Positions 19,806 through 32,000 of a DNA stretch of 64,000 nucleotides are shown one piece after another (the first letter of the stretch is position 1; each line of letters opens with the position of its first letter). The stretch comes from Blattamonas nauphoetae (taxonomy: Eukaryota > Preaxostyla > Oxymonadida), in NCBI GenBank assembly GCA_033064195.1, contig JARBJD010000072.1, forward strand, positions 1 to 64,000, read 5' to 3'. The translations under genes and the position numbers were made by a program. A model generated the notes under the pieces. That model was not told where the DNA came from and did no database searches. It saw only the letters and a program-made list of their open reading frames with translations.

Positions 19806-20681
19806 CTAACACAAGAAAATAAGAAAAAGAAGTCACCCCCAAACGGAAGTAGAAAATGTGAAGGATAATTCAGGTAGGACAACGAAAGAGAGAGCAAAGC
19901 TGTCAAACGAATTCAAATTTTAATTTATGCTGATCGATCTGAACAGCACGCATATGCTGAGATATCACAATACGTGTATCGTGTTAATAACGCGATAAAA
20001 AGCGTGAATTAGCAGAGACAACAACAAACGAAAGAACCATCTCTTTTTCTATAAGGTTCAGATGGGCAATGGCCCTTGACAGACAAAAAGAGGAGGAAAA
20101 GTGAACAGAAAGGCAGGGAGCAAACAAGGTGAGACAGAAGTTTACTGATATTCTTGTAAGAGTCGCCAACTGTCACAACTTTCACAATGATCTGTGGATA
20201 AAAGAAATATCGACAGAAAGACGAATCACAATAGAATACAAGTCAGACATCATGACCCATGTATGTATATACGCACATATTGATTGTTCGGAGAGATTGA
20301 TCGTAAACTTTTTATCATGGTTGGATCGAAGTTGGTTCACTGTGTGTCGTTCCTGACTCATGAAGATTCAGGCAGTGGATGTATCACAGGATCTCAATTA
20401 CTCAAGCACTTTCATCCACCATTCGATACACAATTGATGGGGAAACGTACCGAAATACAAAATTGAGCATCAATGACTCAGGATGTGCGATTTCCAGAGA
20501 TGATGTTCTCCACGAGGATGTCGATACTGTCAAGAAGCTGGGACACTCAATCTTTATTCAGTCAAAAGAGAGGAGATTCAAAAGATGGCATGAAACAATG
20601 GCGAACAAGAAAGAACACAGAATGATCAACAAACAAAACGGAGGGTTTGTGTTCTCTGTGAAAACGAGAAGAGAGTCAGCC
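19806..20681. other. No gene seen
   Basis: About 880 bp with short frames only. A 5' exon of the Rab-like gene (P-loop, switch I) would be expected here on the minus strand but could not be recognised. A plus-strand frame at 20379-20840 overlaps the downstream coding gene and has no recognisable features. Confidence 0.35.
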
Positions 20682-21719
20682 CTACCAAGGAGACACGTTT
20701 CCACCGATGTTAATCAAAATAGGGCGAACAACGCGAAGTGGTTCCCATTTGTTCCACGGCGGGTCGTCGTACGCTTCGATGTGATATTCCAGCAAGTCGT
20801 CCAGACCCTCTTCCTTCAGCTGCCTGAACACTTCATCTGATCGCGCGTGAAGAGGGATGTCGTCGCTGTCTTCGATTAGATATCGTCCGAATGCGAAATC
20901 GCGAAACAACGATCCGACAAACAAGTAATCGTTGGTGTAGAACGACACACACGATGTGAATGTCAGCGCAATTGGCAGAGAGAGCACAAGTTTCATCGTT
21001 CGTGCGTGAAACGGGGAGAGGCCGAGCAGTGTCCGAAGCAGTTCCGAAAGCGATTCTGCTGATTGTTCGTCTTCTCCGAATTCGAATCTGTGTCGAAACA
21101 CAATCTCAAAAAAGCCTTCCATCGGTTCGATCACTTCATCAAACGTCGTTTCATGGATGTTCGGGATCAGGAATGTCTTTTCGTTGGAATATCGTCGGAA
21201 GTAGCGAGGGTTGGCTGGTTGGAGGCAATCAGACACAATCGACACCAGCGATGGCCCAAAATCTCCATCAAACGAAATGCCATGTTCTCGGAAAGTGCTC
21301 GACAGGCTCCGGAAGAACCCTGTTTCAACAAACAGCAATCGCTCACTTCGAGTCGCATCGGAGAGACAATACTCGAGAAAAAGAAACACAGCCAGGCGTA
21401 ATGTGACTGTTCCTGTCGACAGAAGAGTGAGAATGCCGGACGAAAACGCCGGCATTCCCTCCTTCGTCGACGCAAGCAGAGAGAAGGATCTCTGCCTCGT
21501 CTCTTCGGTTTGAATCACGTGATCTTGAAGGGAAAACAGCATCATTTTTATCTTCGCGATATCTTCGCGATGGGGATATGTTAATGACAGATCCGTGATG
21601 ATTGATTCAAAGAGCGGGGTTGAATCGTTCGACCAATCAATTGATTGTGTGTCAACCAACATGAAAGACGGAATGGATGAAGATATGGAATCTATGTCAT
21701 TTTCCTGAGAATTTGTCAT
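20682..21719 (-). CDS. Helical-repeat (ARM/HEAT-like) protein, paralogue 1
   Basis: A single-exon frame of 345 residues starting MTNSQENDIDSISSS. The sequence is a run of amphipathic helices (ILTLLSTGTVTLRLAVFLFLEY, LLRTLLGLSPFHARTMKL). It is homologous along its length to the neighbour at 22386-23447: GLSPFHARTMKLVLSLPIAL matches LASPFHRPTLDFVLASPILI, RQLKEEGLDDLLE matches QTLFSEGFEDTLN, and both end with a GGN motif. Such proteins are a very large family in oxymonad genomes. Their role is unknown; ARM/HEAT solenoids usually bind proteins. The two genes are tandem on the same strand, 666 bp apart. Confidence 0.75.
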   Translation of the reverse strand: MTNSQENDIDSISSSIPSFMLVDTQSIDWSNDSTPLFESIITDLSLTYPHREDIAKIKMMLFSLQDHVIQTEETRQRSFSLLASTKEGMPAFSSGILTLLSTGTVTLRLAVFLFLEYCLSDATRSERLLFVETGFFRSLSSTFREHGISFDGDFGPSLVSIVSDCLQPANPRYFRRYSNEKTFLIPNIHETTFDEVIEPMEGFFEIVFRHRFEFGEDEQSAESLSELLRTLLGLSPFHARTMKLVLSLPIALTFTSCVSFYTNDYLFVGSLFRDFAFGRYLIEDSDDIPLHARSDEVFRQLKEEGLDDLLEYHIEAYDDPPWNKWEPLRVVRPILINIGGNVSPW

Positions 21720-22385
21720 GGATCAATTCTGATTCAGCGAGATGAATTGATCCGTCCATAATAAAACATTTTGGCATCTAACATCCTTGTTATATGTGAA
21801 ACTGCTCATCTTCCATCTTTCCATCAGCATAATGTGAGTGCAATTCTATCTCACATCAGATTAAGCTGTATCATCAACTGGAAGGCATGTGGTGACAATT
21901 CAAACGAAAAACGACGAAAAAATCTTTATGGAAAGAGCTATTCACTATCGTCCTCGACCTGTTTCTATTGAAGTGTTGTAACGTTTCCCCCATGTGCAAA
22001 ATGTCATCTAATTGTCCTGAGGAAGACATTCAATCGATTGTGTTTGTTTCTGGTTTTCACAGAACGTGGTTTTGTCACGTCTTCATTTTCTTCCAATCTC
22101 AGCGATGGAAGAACGGCCACTTCGAACTGAGGAAGATGTGCACTAACATCGACCCAGTCTCTATGAACACGAACCGTGAATTCTGACAACCTCCCAACGG
22201 AGACGTCACATTCGATGAATGCCAGAAATGTGCCTGACTTGTATCTGATCTTCATTGACAGAGAGGACCTAACATCAATCCAGAGAGAGTGCGACACAAC
22301 ATGCCCCAGTTATCCGTGTCTGATTGGTATTCACAGGAACATCTGATGAACGACCCATTTGAATGGTTGGTGCGACAGCGTCTTG
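21720..22385. other. Intergenic, with a possible minus-strand exon remnant
   Basis: No complete gene. A minus-strand stretch at about 22297-22090 reads SLSMKIRYKSGTFLAFIE and SEFTVRVHRDWVDVSAHLP, which looks protein-like and beta-rich but is closed by stops and has no recognised family. Confidence 0.3.
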
Positions 22386-23447
22386 TCATCTCATGTTGCC
22401 TCCCAAAACATGTGAGAACGAGTGGTAACACTTCACAAGAGTGCCGATGTAGCGATCCTGGTTGACCAACATCTGGTTGAGAGTGTCTTCGAAGCCTTCC
22501 GAAAACAGAGTTTGGAAGATCTGTTTCCCAGATCGGACCACTTCTGGGCCTTCCTCTTTCCATTCTCGCATCCAGTCGATCATGTGGAAGAGAGAATTCG
22601 AGAGAGCAAGTGTGTCGTTGAGGAATGAGAGTGAACTTGAGAATGCGATGAGAATCGGAGATGCGAGAACAAAATCGAGTGTCGGACGATGAAATGGGCT
22701 TGCGAGAAGGAGAGTGCCCAACTCCATCATCAGGGAGCGAGACAGGTCCCGATTGATGACGTGACGATTTGAGATCAGAAACACCACAAATTGAGAGGAT
22801 GGAATCACAACCTTCTGAAAGATCATTTCACGATGGTTGAAGGTGTCGACAGCTGTTGTGATGCCGAGATTGTTGAGATGGGATGGATTCGCAAGGATGA
22901 GGAGATTGTTGACGACTTCGTTAAGATTGGAGTGGATGGGTTCATTTCCTGTTATTGGAAGTGTGTGTGGTTGAATCGTCGCGAAGACTTTCGTGATAAG
23001 ATCTGACGCCACGAGATCATTTCGAATTTGGATTGATGAAGCGTTCGTTGTTTTGGACAGAAAAGACAGCGTTGCTGCAACCAAAGTCGAGTGGTGAGAT
23101 GACAACAGAGTGAGAATGCTCTCGAGAAAGCCAGATGGTGATCCAGTTGAAGACGGAACAAGGTCAGTCACGAGTTTCGCTGCAAGAGGTTCGTTGGTCC
23201 GATTTGGTTCGAGAGACTTCAAAAATCGGACAGCTCTGTCTTGAAGGACTTTGTTCAATGGATATTCCTCCTGCAGGAGGGTAACAAGCGAATAGTAAAT
23301 CGTCGATTTGTCCTCGAAAGTTAAAACTGAGTTCTCATCAAAAGTCAGGAAGGGTTCATGCAATGATGCTATCGTTGAATGGGATTCATGTGAATGATTC
23401 ATGCAGGCACCATTGGGTGCGTTCACAATCCCTGTTACATCTTCCAT
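22386..23447 (-). CDS. Helical-repeat (ARM/HEAT-like) protein, paralogue 2
   Basis: A single-exon frame of 353 residues starting MEDVTGIVNAPNGACMNH. From residue 30 the sequence FLTFDENSVLTFEDKSTIYYS leads into helical repeats (GFLESILTLLSSHHSTLVAA, FNHREMIFQKVVIPSSQFVV, WMREWKEEGPEVV). It is homologous to the 20682-21719 protein and to the truncated plus-strand fragment at 11940-12405, so at least three members lie in this window. No transmembrane segment or signal peptide is seen, suggesting a cytosolic protein. Function unknown. Confidence 0.8.
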   Translation of the reverse strand: MEDVTGIVNAPNGACMNHSHESHSTIASLHEPFLTFDENSVLTFEDKSTIYYSLVTLLQEEYPLNKVLQDRAVRFLKSLEPNRTNEPLAAKLVTDLVPSSTGSPSGFLESILTLLSSHHSTLVAATLSFLSKTTNASSIQIRNDLVASDLITKVFATIQPHTLPITGNEPIHSNLNEVVNNLLILANPSHLNNLGITTAVDTFNHREMIFQKVVIPSSQFVVFLISNRHVINRDLSRSLMMELGTLLLASPFHRPTLDFVLASPILIAFSSSLSFLNDTLALSNSLFHMIDWMREWKEEGPEVVRSGKQIFQTLFSEGFEDTLNQMLVNQDRYIGTLVKCYHSFSHVLGGNMR

Positions 23448-23662
23448 TGAAAAGCGAGGAAGAACAGCCCATTATTCGTGATTTAAGAACCGACACTTCT
23501 ATTTTTGTATCGTTCACAAATTACTAGAAAAACAGGAGTCAAGAATAAAAGAAGAAGTACCGAACAACTCATTTTCCTCGAACAGGCCCTACTTGACAAT
23601 CTGCAATGATTGGAATGATGAGGAGTGAAGTGAAAGTGAGTGTGATGAGAGAAGACCTCGTA

Positions 23663-25820
23663 TTAGTCCACCACCACTGGATAACTCCCTCCAACAAAGG
23701 ACGGCTCGCTCAACACTTCTGATGACACAATCTCAACTGAATTCCCTTCCCACCAAAGGAAGTGGGCGAATCGGAAGGGAACAGGAATGTTTGTGAAGAA
23801 GACTGGCTGTGTCTCTCCATCTTGCGACAGCTTCAATGTTCTCTTCCCTTCTCGTCCATCTGCCTCCAACACCACTCGCTGTCCAACTGCTCCTGCCTTG
23901 CATGCTGATCCTCTGTGTGATGATTTGAAGTTCTGTCTTGAACAACGATTACTTAATTGACAATTCCATCCAGCTCCTCCTTTCAAGTTCAGAAAATACT
24001 CCTGTCCAGTCTTTGCCTGTTCTGTCAGATTGGTCGAGATCAACCCAAACATCAAGGAAGTGTTGACGGCTCGAATGATGAAAGTGATTCGCACGACAAC
24101 AGCTCCGAATGAATGCGAGAGAAGATGATGATAAGTGTAACTTTCTTTCATTGTGAACACATTTCCAACGAGAGTGAACTTGTCTTGTTGGAATGCTTCG
24201 ATAGCTGCTGCTCCTTCCTTCACATTCCTTCGGCGCTCTTCTTCTTCTTCTTCTTCCTTTCTCTTCCTTTCCTCTTCCCTCTTCTTCTCTTCCTCCCTCT
24301 GTCGTCCTTCTTCAATCCATTTTTCGTTCATCCTCTTCATCTCTTCCATCTCTCTCATCTTCCTCGCGAACTCTTTCTGTCTCTCCTTTTCTGCTTTGCT
24401 TGCTGCCATCTCTCTTTCCTTCTCTTGCATCTCCATCTGTCTCATTTTGTCATCCATCTCCCTCCGAACAGCTGCCAAGTCAGTCCCAATCGATCCAATC
24501 TCTTTCTCAGACGGCGACTGAAGAGATGACGAGAAGTGGCGGAGAATGACGCCTCCGACCTTTTCTTGAAGATGGCGTGACTTTTCATCTGATCTTCTTC
24601 CGAGCGAGTGGCCGAGTGTCAGAACTGCCTTCTCAATTTGAGCAAGTGCGAATCCACAACGACGAGTCAGCGAGAACGAATCATCTTTCAACTCAGCGAT
24701 TTGGTCAGTCGTCATCGAGTTCTCAGTTTCGATCACTTCTCTCAGTCCATAACACAATCGGTTCAGAACAACTAGTGTCGCCAGAACATCCTTTGACCCG
24801 CTTTCACGTTCACTTTCATCTTCACTTGAAATCACTCTGCAAAGTCTCTCAACAATTCCCGAACTCAACACTCCCTCCACTTCCACACACGAAAGACTTC
24901 CTCCACACAGAAGACTCCAAACACAAATCAAATCGAAACAGGTGGAGAGAGAAAGATAGAAGAGAGGAAAGAATGATGAAGAAGAGAGAAGAGATCAGAC
25001 CCAAGTGAGTGAGTGGCTGGTGTCGACAACGAACTGTCCGAATGCTGATCAACCAAACAACAAATCAAAGAAAGAAGGTTAAAGAAGGAGAAAGAGAAGA
25101 AATGAAGAAAGAGAGGAACAAACGGAGGAGAGCGCAAGCAGAGAAGGAATCAAGTCACTCCGAAGTCGAGGTCGTCCTTCCGACACCGATGTCACCATCA
25201 CGAAAATCACACTCGACAGAACTCCCTGAACACACACAAACCATCACAAAATCAATGAAAAAGAGAATCACAAAGAGAATCAGAAATATCATCACATGGA
25301 GAGAAGAAGAGAGACACACATAAAGGCTGGATGAACATTCCGAAGAAAGTCGCTCCGAAAATCTCTCCAACAGTCCACTCCGAATCCCAATCTCACTTCG
25401 TTCTTTCATTTTTGATGGTTCTGAAATATCATAAGAACGAAGAAATCATCAATCAAAATCAAAAGAATGAATTCACAAAGAATCGAACAATCATGAGGAA
25501 ATCGTGTGACAGACCTGATGTGAGAATGTTGAAGACAGAATGAGCGATCTTGAATTGGACAGTTTCTTCGCCATTCTTGAACTCACTTTCACATCTCCTG
25601 AATTCCTCCATCTGAAAGACAATAGATTCAAGATGAATCATGAGAATTGATAAGAAAGATAAAGTCATTGAAACGAAGAGAATATGAACGAGAATGAAAC
25701 ACGAAATGAAGTCCCATAGGAGAATTCAAATGCAATAAAAATGATCCAAACAAGTCCGTCAGAAGTGTGACCAGTGGAGAGGGCGTTTGAAATGGTCGAT
25801 AGCGCTTGAGAAGGAAGCAT
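23663..25820 (-). CDS. Coiled-coil/SPRY-like family protein, copy 2 (intact)
   Basis: Exons at 25820-25752, 25611-25515, 25225-25159 and 24914-23663 join to 1485 bases, or 494 residues, without a stop. Introns are 140, 289 and 244 bp, all GT-AG, in the same phases as copies 1 and 3. Exon 1 encodes MLPSQALSTISN...TSDGL, exon 2 MEEFRRCESEFKNGEETV, and exon 3 the short acidic SVECDFRDGDIGVG. Exon 4 contains the coiled coil (about residues 210-290) and the SPRY-like C-terminus (VVVRITFII, GKRTLKLSQDGETQPVFF, PFRFAHFL). The TBC gene starts on the other strand 197 bp away, so the two may share a promoter. Function unknown. Confidence 0.75.
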
Positions 25821-26017
25821 CTCAATCAATGAAAACTAAAATGGTTGGATCCTGGTCATTCAGTTGTTTTTTCTTAACAAAGAGACGATTGAGAAACGTT
25901 TTGTCGAACGAATTTATTGTTGGAACTGTTTATCTCGGACACTATACCGTTTTTGCCTCATTTCGGGTTCGAAAATTAAAGTTACTGGATCACTGGTTCT
26001 TCATTGCGGAGTCTGAG

Positions 26018-29000
26018 ATGGAGACTGAACGTATACTTACGTACTTTTTCTGACTTTTCCACAGCAAATGAACCTTCGGAACATGCGCTGATTCAGGAAC
26101 ACCGCATCATTCTCGAGGATTCGATTCTTTCAGTCACCACAACGAATGACAGATTTATTCATCGAGTCATCCCCACTCTAGAGTCTTGTATCCCGCAGAC
26201 ACTTCGTTCGTTTGCTTTCAATCAAGATCAAGATCCAAGGAAGAACGTCTCAGAGCTGCTCGATGACATCTCAGTGAACCAGCCTTCATCGTTCGAAGAA
26301 ATCTTGAAACACTATCACAAATCAACTGTCCTCACTGATCAAACGGATATCATCAACAAGACAAGTTCCTTCTTCGCTTCACAAGAAAGAAGTGACCCCA
26401 CATCACCTGAAACGACAACAAAGATTGATCCTGATCTTCACCCATCTTTCCGCCGGTTTTTGGTTTCCTCTGATGGAACAGGAAAGACTACTCACCTTCG
26501 ATACCATTATCTAAAAGCTCTTCACACCGAAAAGAACAGACTGTCCAACTTTCTCGCTCATCCACAGAATTCTGGTTATATTGCGTACACTCCCATTTTA
26601 TTGACCATCACAACACCTGCTTATCTTCTCCTCACAGAACAATCTCTCGATATCATCAACTTAATCAATCTCTCGAGTGGCATCCCTTACGATAACGAAT
26701 ATCTCAAAAATCAGCTCGATGCTGGCCGATGTCTCCTGTATATTGATCTATCACCTTCCATTTTTTCGTTGACATCACTCCTAGCTTCACTACCACCATC
26801 GTCATCCTTGAAATCGCGCCTTCTGACTTCAAACCTCTCGCAAGATGTCCCACCATCATTCCCGCAGCTCTCATATCTCATTATTTTGACGCTTTTGCTG
26901 TCACATCGGCAAATTCTTTCACAACATTCAGTTTTCTTCTGTATCCGTGAATCAGACTTTATGACCACTCTATCCGCACAACAGTACGGCAAGAATGCAG
27001 TGTCGGAGTCTCGAAATCTCGCCAAACTTCGTTTTAAACTCAAGTCATCCAAACATCACAGAAAAACACGATCAAGAAAACAAGACTCAACACCCCCAAA
27101 AGAAATCCAGATAAAACCAACATCAAATCCCTACATTGAATCGCTCCCAAGCTCCTTCCATATATCGATGCGATCATGTTCGCTTGTACTCCCAGGGACA
27201 CCACAAGCAAGAGACCATCTCTTCCATGACGTTCATCCATTGGCTCTCCAACATCTTCTCCTGCATAGTGTTCTCCCTCAATACACGCTCTGTACATTTC
27301 AGCCACTCACACCTGAATTAAAACATGACTTGCTGACCCTTCGCCTGATATTAACGATGGCAAGTCAAGAGCCGAATCCATCCCAGGCAGCCACTTCCCC
27401 GCAGCCATCAACCCTCCCACACTTTCTATCTCTCCTTGTTGATGATTTTCTTTCGTTTCCTTTCATAGAATCAAGTTGTTCATCTGTTGCTTCCATCGCT
27501 GCGATCTCAACAGCCTTTATCCCTCACATTCGATCGATTCTGAAAAGATTTTCCGGCTATTTCCAACCACACCATATCGGATCATCGGAGCAACTCTCAC
27601 ATTTGTCCTATAAATCCGCAACTGCCACTTCTCGCCGATCAACTTTCTCAACACAAATGTCAACAAGACTCTTTCCATCCGACAAACACACCCTTCGAAC
27701 TTTCCCCTTTACCTCCCCTCTCCTTTCATATCCACCAATCACACACATTATGGCCTTTCATTCGCTGTTTTTGGGATTGGAAGGCTGGCCGCGAGTCACA
27801 TCGCAAATATCATTTCCCAGTTCACAAAAATCCGTTCGAACATCATCCCAGCCAACTCAGCCATCGTTGCAACAGACTATACTCTCATTTTTCAAGGAAG
27901 AAGACCAGATGCCAATCCACCCCATCACGAGCCCCTCTCCTCTCGTTGTCGGCGGAGGATCGTCTTCCCATCTCACTTCCTTTCATCGACAGACAACTCC
28001 CACAATTCTGGCGGTTTCTTTAGCCCCACTTTCGTCTCATTCACTCGCTTTTCCACAACCAATCGCGTCACCACCTCATTCACCAATCTCCAATTGTCCT
28101 TCTCCATTTGAATCAATCGATCCAGCTGACATTCCCATCTCAAGCACATCAGCAGGGCCGATTCCCTCTCCCGGCCAACGCTACACCACCCCGCTCAATC
28201 AAAACACTCCACTCCGTCTCTCCTCTCCTCCCCTCACCACACTCCTCTCATCTCTCATCCTCTCCGACGATCCCACAATCGATTTTTTGACCCATCTTGC
28301 CTACACAATCACGTCACAACACAAAACACAGATTGACGTCAAGCTCCTTGTGAAGGAGATCACTCGCACATCAGCGTCGTCTCGTGTTTGGACGAAACTG
28401 CTTCGGGAGATGAACACACCACATTCTCTCATCGAATGTCACTTCGGTCGAATAACTCCCACCGATCTCTTCTCGTCTCCAAAACAAACATCAACACAGA
28501 GTGTCTCGTCGACTCAGACAGTGACTGGATCACCCTCCCAACCACAACCCCCTCCCTCGCTTCACATCCCACTTTTAAGGATTCCTGTCGATGCTCAGAA
28601 CACGATGCGCTATTCGCCAAAGACAAAGTTAACAACTTATTATCCACTGTCTGTCCAGCTCGTGTCCCCAGCTCTGACACTCCCTCCTCTTCACGTGAAT
28701 GAGCAGGAGGATATCGTGTTTCAGTCGAGAAGAATGGAGCATGCTTTGAAGAGAGGAGAGCAGTTATTTGGAAGGATGGACAAGAAGAGAACTCGGCATC
28801 CATTGCACAGACGGGCAAGATCGTTCTCTTTCTTCCACCAGTCACCCTTCGAACCCACACCACCTCCTTCAATCAACAGAACTGACTCCGTCAACTCGTT
28901 TGGAGCGGAGGATTCGCAATCTGTATTGTCCGCTGTCACTCCCAGCATGTTTGAAAACAACACTTCGATCTTTCTGCATCGTTTCGCTCTTTCTCAGCCG

Positions 29001-32000
29001 AGTCGAGAGTTCACATCACTTCCAACTCGCCCATACACTTCATTTGGCATGTCCGCTCTCCAACAATGCGTCAGTGCCGTTGCAACCAAACCGAATTTAA
29101 CCGGTCAAACGAACACTCTCGGAAGCTCAGCCTCTCACACGCAAAACACTTCAATCTCCCCCCTCGACACTCTTTACACTCCGCTCCACACACACTCCAC
29201 CTTCTCCTTCAGACACATCACAATCCAGCTCCTCCTCACCGCTTTGTACCACGTCAGACTGTTCTACGCTCGCGTCGGTGCTGTTTTGATGGATCCGGCG
29301 AGGAAGACGAGAAAGCAGGGCAACAAAAGTCTGACGAACGAGTCTGTCATCACTTCTGCCATCCTTCATTCACAAATGCTCCGCTCGGCTCAGAATTGGA
29401 TGGATCCGTTTGTGTCGCAGTCGTTGGTGTTGGCGTTGTCACTGCTTCCGTCAGCTGCGTTCAAACACTTCCAGACGCTGTTTGTTCTTTCGATGATCGC
29501 AAAAGATGGAAGCACGCAGATCTCGAGACACCACCCTTCTCTCTTCTCATCCTCCCTCAACACACAAACCACCATTCCCATCAAATTCGGTCTCTCTGTC
29601 CTTTTTCTCGTCCAGCACGCATTCATTCGTTCATACTCACTCACAGGGCACACAATCCCATCAATCAGGAACACGGTCAACAGAGCATGGTGGATTGAGC
29701 CGCTTCTGCTTGCTTATCCATCGCATCGTCTCGCTGCCCTCCAACACATCAACATCCAACTCAAAACAGAGCATGCATCTGTCCAGAAACACGGGAAAAC
29801 AGACTCGATGGACGCTGTTCTTACAGACGCCTCCCTTTTGCTGTATTTGGCGCTATTGGATGACATTGAGGAGAAGAGGCGTGTTTGTGTTCAGCTGAAG
29901 CGAACATCTCTGCTCTCGCTGGACGGTGTTGTGAAAGACGCAAGCGCTCCTCAGCTTCTGAAATTGATGCAAATGGAAGGCGAAGATGTTTTGGAGTTCT
30001 TTTCACTCAATTTTGAAGACAAGACTCAAATAAAACCAACACCAGCAGCAGCCAAGAAACGGATTGAAAGCGAAGACGACGAAGATCAGGCCAATCCACT
30101 CCCTCCAATGGTGTTCAGCGGGATTGCCGAATCAGAATCAGATTCGAGTGATTCGGTCAGCTTCTCGTCGAGTGAGGACGAAGGAATCTTCGTCGACATT
30201 CCGCGCCGTGTGCCGGTAATGCACGCCCTCCCCTCAGCCACCACTCTCACCAACATGACATCAGAGGAAAGTGCGCTCACTCTCTTCTCTCATCTCAACT
30301 CGCCACGCTCAGCAGCAGGTGAGGACTGGCTTCAGCAGGTCAATCTTCGCCAAGGGGTGAGTGCTCCTGCGAAACCAGATCCGCCCGTTCCTCGACACAT
30401 TCGTGTCCAAGTCCTGTCTGCCCTGTCATCAGTCTCGGCAATGATTGCGACAGAGCTGGCTGAATGGAAAGGACCTGTTCCTTTCACTGCTGTGGCTTCG
30501 TTGCTAGACTCGTTCTCGCGTCTCACTTCTGTCAGTCGTGTGGAGATGAAAGTGTTGGCTGTCTTTACGTCACATCATCCTTCTTTGGCCTCTCTCTCTC
30601 GAATCACACTCGAACAGCTTCTGATCCATCCGCAATCGAAGGTCAAGACAACTCGCAATTTGGTCTCTCTTCTCCTTCACAGTCAACCATCTCAGCTGAT
30701 CCCACTCCTCTCAACACTCAGCCAGCTCACTGTGACAGCCCCGATGCTGCTCGACGTGATCTCTTTCCTGTTTGGAACCCTTCTGGAGAACAGCACACTG
30801 ATTCTCAGACAACACTCTTCCCATCCTCCGCCAATCAGACATAAAAATGACAAAACACAATCCAATTCACTCATGTCATTCCTCAAAAGACGCAACAAGA
30901 CGTCAAAAACAGCATCACCAACAGACGAGACAAGGAGAGCCGTCACAGAATCACTGCCACATCCCAGATTGACTGTGGAGTCGCCGTTCAACTTGGATTC
31001 TGATCCGATTCCCTTTCCTCACAATCATCTGTTTGTTGTATCGAATGAGAATGTCGATGAGGGAGTTGGGGTTGTGGAGGTGATGTCACGGTCTCATTGT
31101 TCTGATGAACACGTCCAATTCCCAACACCAAAATCTCCTTTCCACTCGACTCTTCTCTCACTCATCTTCTCGTTCAACGCACTTGTGTCCTCGACTCTCA
31201 ACAGCATCCATCCACTATCCCCTCCACGTCGCCCACTCACTCCATCACAATCACTCACACGCATCCTCTCGCAATACATCCCCCCAACAGTCCCTGTCAC
31301 CTCGCTCCATCCTTCTCCGAACACACTCCTTCCTCCGCCCATCCTCAACACTCTTCTGTCAAGTCACAATCCAACGAAAACGAGAGCTGAGGTTCTGTTT
31401 CCACTCTGCTCGTCTCCGATTGACCTTCTCACACATCTGCCTCCTTCCTCCCTCCCGCCACAATCCACACTCACTCTCGCCCAACCACACCAACGAATCA
31501 AACCAACGTCATCTGTCCCATCCAGCCCGATGTCCCCTCTCCCTCACTCTGACTCCGCCGCCTCAATCCCGTCCCAATTCACCGACACTCCACAACGACG
31601 AGCTTCTCCATTTGATCCAATCGCCGTTCTTCTCAGCCACACTTTCTCCATTTTGAGGTTTCAGCTGCCATTTCTCACATTCTTCGCCTGTCGCGCTGTT
31701 CAACTCATCACTCCGCTGATTCCTTCGCATTTGATCTGCCCTCTCATCGCCTGTCTGTTCCACATCTCCACTCCGCCCAACATCAACACAGCTTTGTTCA
31801 ATTCCTGTCAATCAAACGATGCCAAGACTCCTCCCTTTGCTGCCGTTCTTTCATACGACACGAACTTTCGGAGCTCGAAAGGGAAGACAACGGCACTCTT
31901 CAAGTCGCATCTGCCGATGACAGCTGAAGGCCCACCGACACCTCCAGCTCCAACAGATGCTCGAATGCATTATGCTCCCACTGCTGTTGTGAGAGAGGCG

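Noticed and set aside
20379-20840. Plus-strand frame of 153 codons overlapping the end of the helical-repeat gene
   Set aside because: It overlaps a well-supported minus-strand gene and has no recognisable domain or splice support.
25829-26030. Upstream in-frame ATG for the TBC gene adding about 60 residues
   Set aside because: The extra stretch lies in sequence shared with the promoters of the duplicated genes and is not protein-like. The ATG at 26018 is preferred.
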